NCBI RefSeq assembly: GCF_030848805.1 | Contig: NC_092368.1 | Coordinates: 3,940,441 to 4,004,440, forward strand | Source: Temnothorax longispinosus | Taxonomy: Eukaryota > Arthropoda > Insecta > Hymenoptera > Formicidae | Direction of reading: 5' to 3' | DNA: 64,000 bases | Shown: piece after piece, positions 36,929-48,609 of the stretch | Layout: every line of letters begins with the position of its first letter | Numbering within the stretch: the stretch's first letter is position 1 | Translations under genes and position numbers: made by a program | Notes under the pieces: model-generated | What the model was told of the DNA's origin: nothing | The model's input: the letters and a program-made list of their open reading frames with translations, nothing else | Database searches by the model: none

Positions 36929-39900
36929 TCGCCATTTCATTAATCTTAGTTATCGTTTTAGAGACGATTTCAACTCGAATTCTAGCTCGAATATAGAAGT
37001 AAAATTAATTACTTGACGACTTGATGATTTTTGTAGCAGTCGTAAAAGAGCTACGACTAGTAGCGACCAACACGCGGCAATCAATTCCATCAGCAGTTTT
37101 AGTGAGTGATTCTCGAATTATATTGCCGGCACCATCTAATTGGCCTAATCGCTTATATTTGTATAATAATTGACTAACAGCGAGAAATTATATACTAACC
37201 GAAGGACATCGAGTCTCGAGGGAACTTACATTAGATAAACTCTCTCTCCCTCTCTCTTAAATCACTTAATCTACAAACTATCAGCAATTAACGAGTTTCA
37301 AGACGACACGGAGGCGCAATTTAGAGTTAAGGTGGCGATACACGAGAATTGCGTGGAGGGAAAACGGCGCATCGATAGTTTTACGATGCGCGCAGAGCAG
37401 CTTATCATTTCATCGGATCGTAGATGGGGGATCCCGGGTATTCTCCCTCTCTCTTTCTTTTTCTAGAGTGCCCCGCGGCGGGGATTACTTCTCTTAGATC
37501 CACGGGCCCTTGTCCACTCGTACGCTCCCCGGACCAGAACCGTAGGTAGGTAACTACGCGACGACGTCCGCCTGCCTGCCTCCTCGAGAACTGGTTTCGA
37601 TCCTCGTAAACGTGGCTGCGCCGAAACTCTTTGCTGCCCGCTTGAATTTTATCGGGGGCGCATAAATCTCCGCAGCGATTCCGTCCGCTTCCACCCGAAC
37701 CGAAACGTATCCCTTCCACGCTCAATTTCGCATCTACGCGTTGGACATTTTCCTCTTTCAACATTTTGCGCAGATCGCAAAATCGATAACGGGTCTCGAT
37801 TGCGTCGAACGTTTTTCTCAGATTAATTTAATCTTAAAATTTGAAACCGATACGAATAGAAAGTTAACCATAAAGTTCTCGCAGCTGATAATAATAATGC
37901 ACGAAGCAGCTGTGTTTTCTTAGATATGATTTATCTTCCCTGTGTGTGCGCGCGCGCGCGAGTTTATCTGGTAGCTTACTTAATTATACGATTAAAGCGT
38001 TAACCATTCGATTTTATTTATTATTACCACAGTTTCTCTGCGTCGTGTCTATCTATCTTTTCATCTCCTTCACGTGACAGCCTCTGTAATTAGTGATTTT
38101 AAGATCTTTTAGTTGATTCCAAGAAATTCTATAAATCAAACCAAATTGGGAAACACCGGTACACCACCGCCGATAGTAATAGTAGCGGACCCGATCGGTT
38201 GCATACGTGTCGCAAATGTCGATTACGAAAACTCCCGCGAGACCGGAGAGAGCAATAATATTTCTCGGAAGGTATCCCACACTTCGGAACACAGTTGATA
38301 ATTACGACCGCTCGAAAGATTGCGTTGGGTCAGTGAGCGTTGCGCGTATAATCTGCAACGCCACTACAACGAGAACGTGGAAACGAGACGACGTACCACT
38401 TTATGATGACCGTAACGCACCTTCGACAGAGAAAAGAATGACAAATTATTATTTATTCATCCTAGAATTGTAGGATCGCTGCAAACGTATCTAGTAATCA
38501 ACCGTCCAATCAGATAAACGGTCCAAATGTTACGTCTGCTGTTTTCAACTGCGTTCTGTCACGCGGAGATAGAAAAATTGAAAGACTTAGGGAATGACCG
38601 ATTGATGTTTTGAAAGCTGTAACCTAACGGGGATCTTTTCAGGATTGATCGGGCCCGTAAAATCTGTCGTACGTCTACGAGATTCGTTCCGGAGGAACTC
38701 TTGAAGCGTATATACTCAAGCGATTAGTGTTAGTACGCGTGTCGTTATTCTCGACGTGTTCGCCAACCTCGACGACGGATATTTGGTGTGCTGGACGGAT
38801 TAACCCGGAGAAAGCTCGTTCTAGGAGCGCGAGTTTAAAACGGTACTTACGTATCTCTCGCGCGCGGTGGCACATTTTTGGCACGCGACTCGCTCGCATC
38901 TGCCTGCGCCGCGCCGCGGAGCACTCCCGCGGAAAATCGAATATCTCGTTTTGCGGGGACGTATTTAGTCCAAGAGCGAGCGCCGCTCCTTTTTTTCGAT
39001 ATAAGCGCGCCGCTGCTCGCGGGGCGCGGCGACGTGACGTTTAGCCCTGGATGCTGTGGCACTTGCAATCACTTGCATTTAAACTGTGTTTTCTACCTCA
39101 CAAAAGATCGTATGTACAATCTTCATTATCTATTGTTATTATATTGTACTGTATACGTATATTAGTGTAATTTTTTAATATAATAATAAGCAGATATATC
39201 TGGAGTGATATACCTAAAGTTCTTTTCTAATGGTTCGCCTTCTTTTAAAAATATTTATGAAAATAATATAACAAGAAAAATTATAATAGGAGTAAAAAAA
39301 AATAAACAGAAATTCTTTCGAGTCGCAATCCGACGTATGGATATGCACTCGGAGGTCTGTGTAACGTGCACGATTCTCGCATAGTAATTATTACGTTAAA
39401 ATCAATCCGTCGAATTAAAGCAATGATCCGTGTCGTTCCTACTTCTTGATAGAACGTTTCTATCTAGTTTTATTACGTGACAAGTCTGACTGTTGTAAAA
39501 CGTTAAATCATTATGCCCCGCATTACACAGAGGGCCCCTAAACATTCTTTCGTTTCTTGAGACTGTAAATCCGCCAGTGGACTGCACGGTCCGATAAACC
39601 TTGCTGCAAAGCATACAAGTCGACTTCGAGCAATGGAAGATGTCCGCGGGTACGTATATATACGCACCCTACCTGCCTCATTAGGCGTCAACAATGGCAT
39701 AACAAATCACGGAGATTACAATCTCGTCTACCCGGCCGCGTTCGGCAGACCGACCGGCCGAGTAATGCGTTTATAATTATTTTAAATCACATTTTTTCTT
39801 CTCCCTCCCTACCCCGGGCCTTCATTCCGCCTCGTTCGAAGTACCGCCGCTTCCGCCCTCCGTGTTCGCCTCCTCCTCCACCCTTCAATTCAACGCGATT

Positions 39901-41019
39901 TCCTCTCTCCTTCTCTCTTCCTCTCTTCCTTCTCTCGTTCTCCATCTCGTACCCGGTCGTGCTTCGAATATAAGCATACCCCCGCTCGTAATTTTATGCG
40001 CCGCCAGCGCAGATTTTTAAATGATATGGAAGAGACGGAGAGTACGAGTATAAAGTGCGAAACGCGTGCCTGTTGTATGCTTTAACCGTGCTGCTGCGTT
40101 TATGTCACGGGCGTAGCTATTATGTAGCAGGATTATGGGAAGCGTAAGGGGGCCTACAAGTTCATTCCTCCTTTTCCCAGCGCAGAAGGAGGAAAGCGCG
40201 GTGCCGTGTGATGGATTTGATATATGCAGAGCCTCGAGCGTGAAAAATTAATGGATAAAGGAAACCGCTTGAAATTTTGATTATTAAGGAAAGGACTGTT
40301 TAATCATTAACGTTTACAATTAATAATATAAAGAATAGCGATACTAAAGAATAATATCGCTAAATAGAAAATAGAAAATATTTAGGATGTATATCGAGAA
40401 ATATTCTCGAGAAATGAGCTGTTCAGCAATAACGTAGCAGAATAGTTAAAATTAGGAAACAGATAGAAGAAAGAGAAAGGGAAGCAGACAGAAATGGAAA
40501 GCAATCGCTCGGAAAAACTTCAATATCACGCAATTTTATCACTGGGGTTTCGGTTTTCCGGGTCCTTCCTCAATAAAGAATTCTCCATTGACATTATCAA
40601 ATTTGGGAGCATGTAGCGATCGGAAACATGATTTGGCCGGTGGCGCAATGCGGTCGCGACGAGACGCCGCCGCCGCGCCGGCCGGCCGGCGATTCCGATC
40701 ATAAGGGGAATCACAGGCCAATAAATATTCCATAATTTATTGGCAAGGCCGCGACGCGCCGTTCTCCTTCGTTCGGCCGGAATCAAAGCGTTTCGGGTGT
40801 TGTCAGCGCGGGACGGCGCGCAGGAAACCTCAAAGAAAACCGCTTCCACTACGGGTTCTCCAGGTAGCCCCGGCCGCGCCGCGCCGCGCCGGCCGTGTGT
40901 GTCCTGCGAGACGTCCACCGAGATTCCAATCAACGAGTTTTTGCGTCACGGTCCCCGGCGAAAACCGGCTGTAATCTCGCGCGGATATGGGCCGAGCCGC
41001 CGTTTCTAAACAGATCGCG

Positions 41020-41073
41020 CGCGTTAATCGATCGTACGTGGCACGCGCGATCGATCGCCGATCAATTAACGCG
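41020..41073. repeat. imperfect hairpin, 15-bp arms
   Basis: CGCGTTAATCGATCG (41020-41034) pairs with CGATCAATTAACGCG (41059-41073) with a single mismatch. The 24-base spacer is itself partly palindromic (CGATCGATCG). Confidence 0.8.
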
Positions 41074-43405
41074 TGCGCGCGCGCGCGCAGTCGCAGCAAT
41101 TAATCGTCGAGCGTGCGAATTTCTTTCGTCGGTTCTTCTTTAATATATCCCTATCGGAAAGGCTCGAATTTATCGTGTAATGTCTTTCACAGCGTAATGC
41201 ATCAAAGAAGCTTTCTTTCAGTAGAGCTACACTACACGTGGTTACGGTACTTTGCTCAAGCCATAGAGTCGCGATTATGGGAAAGCTATCGTCCTTCGGC
41301 TGCATGATAGTGCAGTAACATTTGTTAGAATTCTGAGAATATCAGGCAGGTGACGTTAAAAAAGGCGAAGCCGGAGCGTAATGAGCTTATGTGGGAAAGA
41401 TTGCCGAGAAAGCCAGCGCTTATAAGTGCATTATCGACGTAGGCTCTCCCTCGCCCCCCACCTCTCCCCCTGTCAGTCCTCCCTCGGCCCGAGGGGCGAC
41501 GCCGATGTAGGCGTGCAACAACGCGCAAGAAGCGGTGAATTTCTAATTCAACGTGGACTGACGTAAGCCTTCTAATGGTTTCATTACATACGCATGATAA
41601 GGTCGCATTAGCCGTCAGCTCGTGCGAGGCAATGCTTGGGAAGAGCGTGAGCAACAACACTTCAGCACGTACGGAGAGCACCACACCAGCTGACGTTCAA
41701 TCTTCGCGAGATTTTCCTAACGGATGATCCCTGTTCGGAATTAATGCGTGGGCGACTGGACGTGGTCGATAAAGCCATTCGTAAGTGCCGAACGATCATT
41801 AATATAACTGTATCACGCATTATGCCAGATAATGACGCTACTCGATATGCAAGAAAGAAGAGAAATTGAAAAATAGAAGGAAAGGAATGGGAATCTCTTG
41901 GCTGTATGCAGTTATATGGTGGTTGCGAAAGCTATAATGTTCATCTGTATTATTTCCTATATAAACATGAGTCAACTTCTTAATTTAATAAATTAACAAA
42001 ATCTAAATAATATATAAATGTATACTAAAAACCCGGTTTAAATTAAAAACTAATTCAACAGAAAAGTTTCGTCCATTCCCGTGGTAGCTATAAAACAGTG
42101 GTTATATTTGTTTTACGTGCGGAACATGAAGATGGGCTTCATAAGTTATGTTGGTGTTTGAAATATTGGACCAACGGTACATTTTGACGTATGGGCCGCG
42201 ATCGTAGATATTGTGTATCAGCCCAACGACTTTTCTCGCCGAATGCGCGCAAAGACGAGACATGAGAAAGTACCAGACGGTACACGGTGTCGCACTAGTA
42301 ACGTGGCTGTGGTCCAGCTTCCGGAATCTCATCCGGAACTCCGAACATGGCGCAAGTATCACGACCGAAAGCTATTACTCGCTCGGCTTATCTCGCGGGC
42401 TCTTACTCGGGTCACGTTCGCCGCGCCGCGACGAAAAGCGCTTCCTACCGAAAAGTATCCCGCGACAAAATGGAACGGGTTATCCGCCCGGCGGAGAGAA
42501 AGAGGGCGAGGAGGAGGTAAAAGGGATCCGGGATGGCCGGCTCTCTAGTCTCTCGAACACGTGCCTCCGTAACACGCCCGCCGCAAACAAATGGGCTCAT
42601 GACGTGTCGGGTAATTTTTCAGGACCCGTTAGAATAGGGCGCGAAGACGGAAAGCTTATTTGACGTCTTTCTTAGATTTAACATTCGAGCACGCGAGCTA
42701 TATATCGAGGTAGATACGCGGCCGTGTGTGGGCGAATGAAAGAGCGCATTTCCTGTACGAGAGACTTTTTGCCTGCGTGCCTCTTAGCGCGCATTTACAT
42801 CGCTAAGCGCGGTTGCAAAAGTCATGATCCGTCCCTTAATATAATTAACTTTTCATTGGCGCTTGTTGCCTATCGTTTAATAGATAATACATTTTACATT
42901 TTGAACAGTAATAATTTTTCTCATTTCTTAATGTCAGAAAAATATAAAATACTTTTTTGATAATTTCAGACAACAATTAACGAATATAACAGATTTCCCG
43001 ATATCGTTATATTACGCGAAAAGCACGAGTTTTCATCTTACGTCTGATTATTTTAAGGTTTCGAATCTAAGACTTCTAATCGTGCACGGCTTATCTCCAA
43101 GACACGAGAGTGTTCTATGTGCAAGGGGACTCGAGTAACATCGTTCGCGGACGTTCACTTTACTTCTTGCTGGCCACATCGAGCTAACGCGCGATATTTT
43201 GATCCGCCGTGGTATCAGCGCTCTACCGCGCGAGGTGATATCGCAATGATATCGCTTTCGTCGTTGCTTGAGTCGGCTATATTTCGAGGTACCCGGTAGT
43301 CGAGGCCATAAGGGGCATTACGCGTCGCAACCGGTGTCTTCGTCGATCGTCACATGTGGAAAGGTGCTGGTGCCGGACTCCGATAACGCTTCCCTGGAAG
43401 CGGCC

Positions 43406-43541
43406 AACGTTATCAACGCGGAACCCCGCACACTTTCGCTATCTTGCAAGATAACGCCGGGGATCATACGGGGAAAGGGAATGCCGGGTTGCATTGGCTT
43501 TCGCAACTGGACTTCCCTAAAATTCCGATCTGATGAAAGAT
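43406..43541 (+). repeat. diverged tandem repeat, copy 1, with conserved palindrome
   Basis: Matches 43597-43726 in order: ACGTTAT, CCGC, the palindrome TATCTTGCAAGATA plus ACG, CGGGGAAAGG, GGTTGCAT, TTCCCTAAAA and CTGA...GAAAGAT. The two copies preserve the stem while its centre changes (TGCA here, TTCG in copy 2). Confidence 0.85.
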
Positions 43542-43596
43542 ACGACGGTAAATTGCGCGGAACCGGGATCATTTTAATCCTTTTTTGGTTTAATCG

Positions 43597-43726
43597 CACG
43601 TTATAACGTCCGCGCTTCCGTTATCTTTCGAGATAACGACGAGATCGTGCGGGGAAAGGAAATATCGGTTGCATCATTTATTGCAAGCGCGCGCGATTTC
43701 CCTAAAACTCTACTGACATAGAAGAT
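43597..43726 (+). repeat. diverged tandem repeat, copy 2
   Basis: Second copy, about 190 bp downstream, same strand. Its hairpin is GTTATCT-TTCG-AGATAAC (43619-43636), with a 7-bp stem and a four-base loop. It then shares GCGGGGAAAGG, CGGTTGCAT and TTTCCCTAAAA with copy 1. No open frame spans both copies. Confidence 0.85.
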
Positions 43727-45112
43727 TAATTTTCTCATTACCAATAATTTGATTTTTTACAGATTGCGATCGCATACGTGAACCTTATCCATTATCCTTG
43801 TGTGCTTATCGAATAAGTTTTGCTTCATCCTATATGTGTACACTTTCTTCTTGGAATAAATGCGCAGATTCGCTTACGTACTGATTGCGCGAGGGGCTTT
43901 GCTATATATTATATATATATACATATACTAATCTTTATACTCAATATTGCACTATCTGTCTCGTACTTTCTCATTCAAGGCGATGTTCTATTATGTTCTA
44001 TCACTCGAGAAGGGTGCGTTCCTTTTGATTTTAATAACATTGTGCTTAGAACGCGTTTTATAGCTATTATCTATCATCGATCGCGATAACTTTCGTCTCT
44101 TTATGCGCTGACTTACCCTCATATATATCATAAAAAATTTGAAGAGAGCTTTAGAAAATTGAAGCTGAATCGTACGGACAGAGATAGAGAGGCGTGTGCC
44201 CCTAACGAGGCCGGGCGCTAACATTCAATCTCCGTCGCGCCTTTCCGTGATCGGCATTACCGCGTAAACGAGCCGATTCGTCTGGCTCCGGTTCCTATCG
44301 GCATCTGCCAGTGTCGTAAACGAATATAGACCCACCGGATCTTTTGTCATCCGTGACGCATCGGGGAAAAGTCAATATCCAAACGATCCCGGCTTCATCC
44401 GGGCCGAACCATGATTCTGGCGTAGGTTTCCCCCGCGCCGGGTAATAGCTGGTACGTGACGAGGGTGGTCCACGCGGTCCTGCTTCATCCCCCTCGAGGC
44501 GTTTTGCATAATACACGCATCGCCGAAGCGCCTCTTCAGACCATGGCACAGATTTGCACGATATCAAATCGAAATTCCGCCGAACCGTGAGAAAAATCCT
44601 TTCCGCACGCGGGTTAAAGCGGCGCAATAACCGATTAACTTACATACCTGTGTTTTAGCGTTCAAGAAATTTCGGATTCAACGGATTATGTCTCTTACAA
44701 AAAACCGGACAGCCACAGAAAAATTTTCAAACAAAATTAAATGATCTTATTTCTAACTTATCGTTATATCTGCGAATAAACATGAATAATTTATGTGGCG
44801 TTAATAATTTAAGCTTATTAAAGAGATTCAGACACTCGTCATATTAATTTATATTGCGCTGTGTGTTGATTTCTTCACCACGCGCATTTTCACGCGAATA
44901 AAAACTGCGTTCTTAATGTGTCTCAGACGAACGACGTATATTTAGCGCGTAAAGAACGATCGATCGTGGATTCTTTTCATTTACTTAAAGCGCCTCTCTC
45001 CTTCACTGCGATAAAGCTGTCATCCCTTCAAGCAAGTTAGGCTGGCAACCAGTAAAATGTTATTCTTCCGCGTCCGACGAGCAGCGCGAGGAGACCCCGA
45101 GACACTCGAGAC

Positions 45113-45135
45113 CCTCTCTCTCTCTCTCTCTCTCT
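45113..45135. repeat. (CT)n microsatellite
   Basis: Eleven CT units. Confidence 0.95.
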
Positions 45136-45482
45136 GTCGAAAACAATTTCTCGCCTGGCGGGACCATGCATCTTCGGGGTTAACTGATCTCGAATGTTAT
45201 CGCGTTACCTTCGACTACCTGCTTACGTACTTACTTCGCTTCGCATAGAAATCACCTATTTTAAGATCCTCCGCGCTGTTCCGGCGACCCTACGAGAATC
45301 GCGGTAGGTAGTCGGCCGTATCGATTCGCGCGCGTTTTGCCTCCGGACCGTGGGGAAAGAGTATAATTAATACGGCAGTTATTCTTAATGGAATACAGTG
45401 TTCTCCGGGAGAAAACACAATCGAGGAAATACGAAGCCACCAGACGAGCAAAATCGTTGCTAATGTAAGTACACAAATTCCA

Positions 45483-45540
45483 TTTCTCGCAAAAAAAATT
45501 GATATTTTCGAAGCGTAAAAGACACTTCGAAATCGAGAAA
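45483..45540. repeat. two-part inverted repeat
   Basis: TTTCGAAG (45506-45513) and CTTCGAAA (45525-45532) are perfect arms. TTTCTCG and CGAGAAA form a second outer pair, with an A-rich bulge on the left side. Confidence 0.7.
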
Positions 45541-46300
45541 TAAAAAAAAACGAAACGGATATAACAAATTTAAATTATTTAGAATTTTAATTACTAATAA
45601 TGTAATAGAACACGATAATTTATAAAACAAGATAAAAATCTAAATATGTCAAAGATTATAAGTATATAATTATTCGAAAATACATCTTTTACATTACTTT
45701 ACTTTTAGCTAAGATAATATATTATTGACGTATATCAATTTATTAAACTTCAGATTTTCGGATAATATATATTATTCTGTCTTTCCGATTTCACCGTAGA
45801 GCCATCGAAGATGTTGTCGAATTTTCCTCATTCTACCCTATCAGCGACCATCGTCTCATCCACCTCGGAGGAACCTTCGTTCACGAAGACGTGCGGGATC
45901 CGCGGGGATACGTCACAACAATACATCTCTTTAGCGGCGACACAATAAATCAAAATAAACTCGGCTGGGAGAGAGAAAACAGGTTGCCAGCGCCGCGGGA
46001 GGCTGCGCGCAGCGATCTCGCTCGCTCGGCCGTGCCGAGGCTCCTTCGTAGCTACGCGTGTGCACGTCTGCCTTGGACGCACACGCGCGCGCAAACACCT
46101 ACACAGGTCCATAAGGACGCAGGATACTATGGACTCGGATGCTGCGCGCGGCCGAGTGTAACCCCTCGTCTTCGCTCTCTCATGTTGGTCGTTTAGCGTT
46201 GTACTGGCGTACCTGCTCCGTTAACCTGGTCCAGCCTCTCTCTGACGCAGCCTCTTGCAGCGAACCCTCTAATCCCGAACTCCACGCTTGAAATCTCGCT

Positions 46301-48100
46301 CACCGCGTTTCGCACGGTGTATTTCCGAAAAAAAGTATGGATTCTCCGCAAGGGTAGATTTTTCGCGGCGCCGGACGCGGCGCTTTTGTTATATCCTCGA
46401 CCATTTGCGAATTGTCTGAAACTCATCTTTTGAGGAGATGCCCCCATATAGAAACCTGCATTCGTCTCGCTCGAGTGTTCAGGCTCGTCGTCGTCGTCGT
46501 TTTCTAGGTAGCGTTTTACAATTTTTAGCGCGAACAAGAGCCCCATTCCGATGTATGCAAAATGAAACGCTGCTACCGTGGTCAATTATATTTTCCTGTA
46601 CCGGCCTGTCCCGACGGTTAAACCGACGGCCACGCACCGATTGACCTCGCAAACGAGACCCCTCCGGTTCATCGTGCCGCGCGGGAGGTCGTTGAATGGC
46701 TGAAAAAAATAGCCTCTAGCCGTTTGATCCACGATCGTTCGTTTCGCTAGTACGGCATGCATATAGAAAGCATACATAGTAATGGAAGAAAGATTACTGT
46801 TTCTTTAGCGGTATTAGTTATAAAGTAATTCGAAGCCCCGGGCTGTTATATTAAAATTCTATTAATTCGCAATCGCGAAGGTCTCGTGTAAATTGTTTAA
46901 CGAGATTTAAAATTAAAGGTGTGATTCATGTCGAAAGACTCGTTTAGAGTTTTAGAGTAACTTGCTAATAGCAAATCCATCTATTCAACGTCTCGAAAAA
47001 GTGCGCCGGTGCGAAGTAAACATGTACCAAGATTGCACATGCTAAGAAACCAAGCTCCGTCAACAAGTGCATATAGACAAGCGCAAACCGTGAACTTTGC
47101 GGTCGACGTAGGGGGGGGGGAGAGGGGTTCATTGAGGGACCACAGCTAAATTGTAGAGCTGCATCGCGTCGGAAATCTTCCTCCGACTTGAGGAGGAGGA
47201 GGCTTACAAACGTTCGGTCTCTCTGGTGTTGGTGCTTTCGGGTTCGGCGATCGAGGAGTGAACTCGGATGAACCGCGCCGCGCACGGCGTGGAGGAAGAA
47301 GCGTGGAGGAAGAGACGGGAAAGACCACGAGCGGGAAAGGAAGACGAAGAAAAGGAAGAGAGGCAGGAGGTCGAAAAGGAGCTCGCCGGGGTGGTGAGGT
47401 GCGACGGGAGGGGGAGGGGGAGAGAGCGAGAGAGAACGGGGTGAGGAAGGGGGAGGGGGAGGTGAAGAGGTAAACCGAGTGTAGGCGTGTAGGTGAGTCG
47501 GAGCCGAGTCGAGCGAGTCGAGCGAGAGCGGCGGCTGTCGGGTCGCCGCCGGGTCAATGTCGCCAGAGTAATTACCCCTCTCCCTCCTCCACCCCCCCTC
47601 TCTGTCGGTCGCTCTCTTCCTCTCACGATGCCCCTCGCGGTCTCTCACCGTGTCATTCCCGCTCTCTCGCTCTCCTTCTCTATCTATCCGTCTATCCGTC
47701 TCTCCTTCGTTCTCCTCCACCCTGTCGTAACCCCTCTCTCGCTCATATACCCCGCTCGCGCCGCGCTCTCTCGCTTACGATACTACTCGCTTCTCTCGTG
47801 GTCTCTTTTCTCTCGGCTCTCTCGCCCGTTCATCTCGCCTCGTCCCGTCTCACCTCTCGACTTCCACTCGGTGTGCCGGGCTACTCTACTCGGTCGCCGC
47901 TCCGAGCTCTATCCGCCGATGTTTTTCCCCCTCCCTCTCCTCTCATTGTGCGCGCACGTCTACCGGTGCAAACCGCTTTCAATCTCACGTGCCTAGGGAT
48001 GCTGACGATATTACGACGTTCGAAGTACCGATACTTTCGCACGAGTAGTCGTCCCTATACCTCGACACACTTATCGCGCTTGATACTTTGATACCTGGAT
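46301..48100. other. GC-rich region with a purine-to-pyrimidine strand switch
   Basis: A poly-G run at about 47110-47119 precedes a GA/GGA-rich stretch at 47258-47470, then a short CpG-rich stretch (47470-47570), then a C/T-rich stretch to about 47850. Long frames on both strands here (for example 46965-47720 minus, 47493-47996 plus) are low-complexity Arg/Glu/Gly or Ser/Leu/Pro sequences produced by this bias, not genes. A minus-strand frame at 46193-46585 has a hydrophobic then acidic start but opens at TTG right after a stop. Confidence 0.6.
47258..47850. repeat. polypurine block followed by polypyrimidine block
   Basis: The + strand is almost all G/A for about 200 bases, then C/T-rich for about 280 bases, after a CpG-rich hinge. 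The halves could fold as a loose inverted repeat or form triplex DNA. Confidence 0.75.
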
Positions 48101-48327
48101 AATTTCTTGCCAATATCGCTTATCGATCAAGTACTATCTTGATATATAGTAAATAGGGAAGTACGTTTCATTTTTTGCGATAAGGCCATAAGGCTATGCG
48201 TTCTGCCGCTGACACAAAGTTCAGAATTATTGCTTGATAAGTTCGTATGTCTGTAATCTACTGTCAGTTTTGAACGGCGTAGATTAGAACTAACGTGATT
48301 AAAATACGTATCCACGGTAGCTAATTG

Positions 48328-48609
48328 GATTCCAAGAAGATGTTTAATCTTCGCTAAGAGATTTCCTAGAAAATACCATTTCTCGCAGATTTGTTGCGTA
48401 AACTAGAAATACAAGCTGCACAATAACAAATCGATGCACTGGCGCAACGGCTGGCAAAAATCGCGAAAGAAAATATGAATGAATTGCATGTTAAATTGAG
48501 TGAGACAAACGGCTCCTTGAGGAGGCTGCGTAAATGTGTTACTATACATACCGGGCAGTTTCCATGGATTTTTCCTGAGGGAACGTCCGATAGAGAACAG
48601 AACGAATAA
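48328..48609 (+). pseudogene. possible decayed coding remnant (weak)
   Basis: In one + frame the translation looks protein-like between stops: a stretch with ADLLRKLEIQAAQ, a stop, then QIDALAQRLAKIAKEN and a charged helical continuation ending in a Phe-Pro-Trp segment and a stop at 48607-48609. Three internal stops (48358, 48367 and 48424) and no ATG rule out an intact gene. It may be an old pseudogene fragment or a chance amphipathic run; I recognise no family, and the minus strand is also open here. Confidence 0.15.

Larger units (their letters stand above)
34501..40500. other. intergenic region, no supported gene
   Basis: A hairpin (34634-34659), a TATAAAAGG (36242-36250), a (CT)n tract (36893-36925), a SOX-type AACAATGG at 39689-39696, pyrimidine-rich DNA at about 39800-39950 and AT-rich islands near 39.1 and 40.3 kb. 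Two minus-strand ATG frames are the most gene-like objects (34639-35157, 172 codons, one possible membrane segment; 37405-37764, 119 codons), but neither resembles a known family and both fit chance expectation. Confidence 0.5.
40501..46300. other. intergenic region, no gene seen
   Basis: CpG-rich at 40.6-41.1 kb with a hairpin (41020-41073). Mixed sequence follows, then a two-copy direct repeat (43406-43541 and 43597-43726), a (CT)n tract (45113-45135), an inverted repeat (45483-45540) and an AT-rich island at about 45540-45780. Frames at 42211-42663 (+) and 43268-43606 (+) are open but lack family resemblance. Confidence 0.55.

Noticed and set aside
37405..37764. 119-codon minus-strand frame with ATG in a fair start context
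   Set aside because: Unrecognised, local GC is raised, and there is no supporting context.
46193..46585. 130-codon minus-strand frame with a hydrophobic segment followed by an acidic run
   Set aside because: The initiator is TTG immediately after TAA, and the acidic run comes from a GTC repeat. No splice acceptor with a pyrimidine tract precedes it.
46965..47720. 251-codon minus-strand open frame
   Set aside because: Its sequence is Arg/Glu-rich then Pro/Ser/Leu-rich, a direct product of the purine/pyrimidine tracts rather than a protein.
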